Assembly: GCA_016929465.1 (NCBI GenBank)
Contig: JAFGIT010000004.1
Location: 1-7,229 of the forward strand
DNA: 7,229 bases
From: Candidatus Coatesiibacteriota bacterium
GTDB taxonomy: Bacteria; B130-G9
Direction: 5' to 3'
Part shown: piece after piece, positions 5,550 to 7,229 of the stretch
How positions within the stretch are numbered: position 1 is the first letter of the stretch
Layout: every line of letters starts with the position of its first letter
Translations under genes and position numbers: made by a program
The notes under the pieces: model-generated
What the model was told of the DNA's origin: nothing
The model's database searches: none
The model's input: the letters and a program-made list of their open reading frames with translations, nothing else

Positions 5550-6760
5550 AGATATTGATGGCGATACCGCACGATCTCTATTACGAGCCCTGGACTACGA
5601 GGCCCATAGAGCTGTCGGCCGAGTTCGTCAAGATGGGGCATGAAGTGACGCTCTTTTACTGGCCTATTCACCTCCAGCTCCGGGTATTCCCTCGCACACG
5701 AAATGAGATGCCGGAAGGCGTCCGCGTGATCCCTGCTTTCAGGGGGAGGCGCGAGCGGTATCACAACATGAAGCGTCTGCTTCAGCTTACGAGAGACGTT
5801 GACGTGATCGAATTCCAGAAGAGCCTGACGCCCTGCGCTTTTTTCGCGATGCTCTGCGCCAGAGTGAATAACAAGCCGGTCTGCTATGACTGGGATGACA
5901 ATGAGAGCTCGATCGTTCAGGAGTGGCAGCCGACGGCGAGGCTCGGCGCGTATGTCTATTCCCTGGAACGCTTGCTGCCGAGACTCGTGTCGACTCTCTG
6001 CGTCTCGAGCATGGCGCTCAAGGAGAAGGCTCGGGCGCTCGGCGTCAGCGACGATCGGATGTTCGATGCGCCTGTGGGGGCGAAGCTAGACCGCTTCGAT
6101 CCATCTGACCGCGGCATCGAAATCAAGGAGCGATACGGGATTGGCGGCAAACTCGTCGTCTATCTAGGGCAGCTTCAGGGCGCTAGTTACGGCGAGTTGT
6201 TCATGAAGGCCGCCGAGATAATCGGGAGGGAGAACAAGGAGCCCACTTTCATGGTGGTCGGGGGTGGCGAACGGCTCGCGATGTTGAAGTCCGCAGCAGA
6301 GGGCTTGGGTCTGGGGAATAGGCTTATCTTTACGGACTATGTGCCGCACGAGGAGATCCCCCATTATCTTGCAGCAGCGGATATTGGAGTTGCGACTTTT
6401 GCCCTTAACGAGACGACAGTCTGCAAGAGCCCGCTCAAGATAGTCGAGTATCTAGCCGCCGGACGTCCGATCGTCGCGAGCGATGTGGGCGATGTCAGCC
6501 GCATGGTTGGGGATGCCGGAATCGTCGTCGGACCGGATGATCCGATTGCCATCGCAAAAGCGGTGTCTCGCTTGCTCGATGATGACAGCCTACGAGAGTC
6601 GCTCTCCCAAACGGCAAGGCGCCGGGCGGAGGAGATATACAACTGGAAAGCCACCGCTTTGAATATGATGGCGGCATTTGAGCGCGCAATCGAGATCGGC
6701 CCGAAGAGATCGAGACTACTCCGGCTCATCATTAATATGATGGGGCTGAATCGCGCGTAG
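5546..6760 (+). CDS. GT4-like glycosyltransferase
   Basis: The ATG lies inside the stop region of the preceding gene (ATGA overlap) and has no clear Shine-Dalgarno of its own, so translation is probably coupled. The 404-aa product has a full GT-B layout: MKILMAIP first strand; RPIELSAEFVKMGHEVTLFY (19-38), the usual start of the acceptor domain; CYDWDDNE (113-120), like the DxDD motif of many GT4 enzymes; PVGAKLDRF (176-184) at the linker; VVYLGQLQG (204-212); FMVVGGGERLAMLK (235-248); IFTDYVPHEEIPHYLAAADI (261-280); and KSPLKIVEYLAAGRPIVAS (294-312). E301 is the nucleotide-binding Glu; the first Glu of EX7E is C293. The C-terminus (PKRSRLLRLIINMMG) is basic and hydrophobic and may touch the membrane. 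It probably acts after or before its partner on the same surface glycan or lipid-linked sugar. Sugar specificity is unknown. Confidence 0.9.
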   Translation: MKILMAIPHDLYYEPWTTRPIELSAEFVKMGHEVTLFYWPIHLQLRVFPRTRNEMPEGVRVIPAFRGRRERYHNMKRLLQLTRDVDVIEFQKSLTPCAFFAMLCARVNNKPVCYDWDDNESSIVQEWQPTARLGAYVYSLERLLPRLVSTLCVSSMALKEKARALGVSDDRMFDAPVGAKLDRFDPSDRGIEIKERYGIGGKLVVYLGQLQGASYGELFMKAAEIIGRENKEPTFMVVGGGERLAMLKSAAEGLGLGNRLIFTDYVPHEEIPHYLAAADIGVATFALNETTVCKSPLKIVEYLAAGRPIVASDVGDVSRMVGDAGIVVGPDDPIAIAKAVSRLLDDDSLRESLSQTARRRAEEIYNWKATALNMMAAFERAIEIGPKRSRLLRLIINMMGLNRA

Positions 6761-6774
6761 CGGCTTCTTTCATC

Positions 6775-6808
6775 CGGGTCGCCCTAAAATGCTGGCTCGT
6801 CCGACCCG
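6775..6808 (+). other. Inverted repeat after the glycosyltransferase operon
   Basis: A perfect 7-bp stem CGGGTCG/CGACCCG with a 20-nt loop begins 15 bp after the stop codon, and a 5-bp stem follows at 6815-6831. There is no U tract after either, so termination here would need Rho, or the stem may only protect the 3' end of the message. Chance is possible. Confidence 0.3.
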
Positions 6809-6954
6809 ACACACGGCACGGGATCGGTGCCTGTACTCACGAAAAGCGATTGCTCGATGCGTCATCTCTCCCTCATCGATTGTTAGAATGTATATTGATG
6901 AATCTGCGGCTCAGTGATTCTCAGCTTCGATAATTGCTGGCAAGATGAAAACAT

Positions 6955-6983
6955 TTGACAGGATTAGCCGAGCAACCTATTGT
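6955..6983 (+). promoter_or_regulatory. Putative sigma70-type promoter of rimP
   Basis: A perfect -35 box TTGACA (6955-6960) is followed by a 17-bp spacer and TATTGT (6978-6983, four of six). The predicted start near 6990 gives a leader of about 40 nt before the rimP ATG. This suits an independently transcribed rimP-nusA-type housekeeping operon. Confidence 0.55.
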
Positions 6984-7031
6984 AATTCGTGGTTCTGGCG
7001 ATAGGCGCGGACGTGTGTATTTGGGCAAATT

Positions 7032-7229
7032 ATGAACGTAGTGGCCGATAAGGCATGGGTCTTGGCCGAGCCGGTTTGCACCGAGCTCGGCCTTGAGCTT
7101 ATTGATGTTATTTACGAGCGAAAAGGGGAAATCTGGTTCCTGATAGTCACAGTAGATAAGCCGGGTGGAATCGGGGTAGATGATTTGAGTGCGTTGAGCG
7201 TTCAGCTCGACCCTCTTTTGGATATAGAG
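7032..7229 (+). CDS. rimP: Ribosome maturation factor RimP, N-terminal part (cut by window end)
   Basis: The first 66 codons are present, open to the right edge. RimP is a cytoplasmic factor needed for maturation of the 30S ribosomal subunit. The visible part is the N-terminal domain: AEPVCTELGLELIDVIYER (12-30), then the strand WFLIVTVDKPGGIGVDDLSA (35-54), ending in LDPLLDIE. The GLEL-x-DV start, the DKPGGI-x-xDD turn and the LLD-x-E helix end are family hallmarks; the Cys often found after the DD pair is Leu here. An in-frame stop at 7002-7004 and no other in-frame start codon in between fix the ATG at 7032, although its Shine-Dalgarno is weak. In most bacteria rimP is followed by nusA and infB, expected just outside the window. 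Confidence 0.92.
   Translation, partial: MNVVADKAWVLAEPVCTELGLELIDVIYERKGEIWFLIVTVDKPGGIGVDDLSALSVQLDPLLDIE

Larger units (their letters stand above)
6761..7031 (+). other. Intergenic region between glycosyltransferase and rimP
   Basis: These 271 bp hold no supported gene. They contain three small inverted repeats: CGGGTCG/CGACCCG (6775-6808), GGCAC/GTGCC with a 7-nt loop (6815-6831), and TCGATG/CATCGA further right. None is followed by a T run, so a standard intrinsic terminator is not evident. A good promoter for rimP lies at 6955-6983. Confidence 0.6.

Noticed and set aside
6945-7004. 19-codon ATG frame just before rimP
   Set aside because: It has no ribosome binding site and overlaps the predicted rimP promoter, so it would not be transcribed from it.
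7064-7092. 7-bp inverted repeat GGCCGAG/CTCGGCC inside rimP
   Set aside because: It falls within conserved codons (around AEPVCTELGL) with a 15-nt loop and no regulatory context; chance in GC-rich coding sequence is the simpler explanation.

Overview
The window is bacterial chromosomal DNA of moderately high GC. The clearest anchor is the start of rimP, a bacterial ribosome-maturation gene, at the right end. Large Sec-exported repeat proteins (beta-helix, beta-propeller) beside surface-glycan-type glycosyltransferases suit an environmental, probably uncultured bacterium. The sequence alone does not support naming a phylum. I see no tRNA, rRNA, CRISPR array, insertion sequence or phage gene.

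The left half (1-3967) is read entirely on the minus strand and holds three genes for exported proteins. In transcription order they are: a 104-aa secreted protein of unknown function (3653-3967, GTG start); an 853-aa secreted protein with 14 propeller-blade motifs and a C-terminal beta-sandwich-like region (1054-3615), 37 bp downstream and probably in the same operon; and, after a 362-bp gap, a right-handed beta-helix protein cut by the window edge (1-691). All three have N-terminal signal peptides and good Shine-Dalgarno sequences. The 362-bp gap carries coding-like minus-strand sequence spread over shifted frames, either a decayed gene or two tiny coupled ORFs.

A divergent intergenic region (3968-4268) separates this cluster from the plus-strand half. 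It has a good sigma70-type promoter (TTGACT, 17 bp, GATACT) pointing right. Two GT4-like glycosyltransferases follow, overlapping by ATGA (4269-5549 and 5546-6760). The first has the WQRPQH motif of TuaH-like enzymes plus an extra hydrophobic N-terminus. The pair probably adds sugars to a surface polysaccharide or lipid-linked glycan at the inner face of the membrane. No flippase, polymerase or sugar-nucleotide gene is in view.

After a 271-bp gap with small inverted repeats and another good promoter (TTGACA, 17 bp, TATTGT), the first 66 codons of rimP (7032-7229) run off the right edge. This probably begins the conserved rimP-nusA-infB translation/transcription operon. The window therefore joins a housekeeping locus, a two-gene glycosylation operon and a divergent set of secreted repeat proteins. 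A functional link between the secreted proteins and the glycosyltransferases is possible but is inferred only from adjacency.
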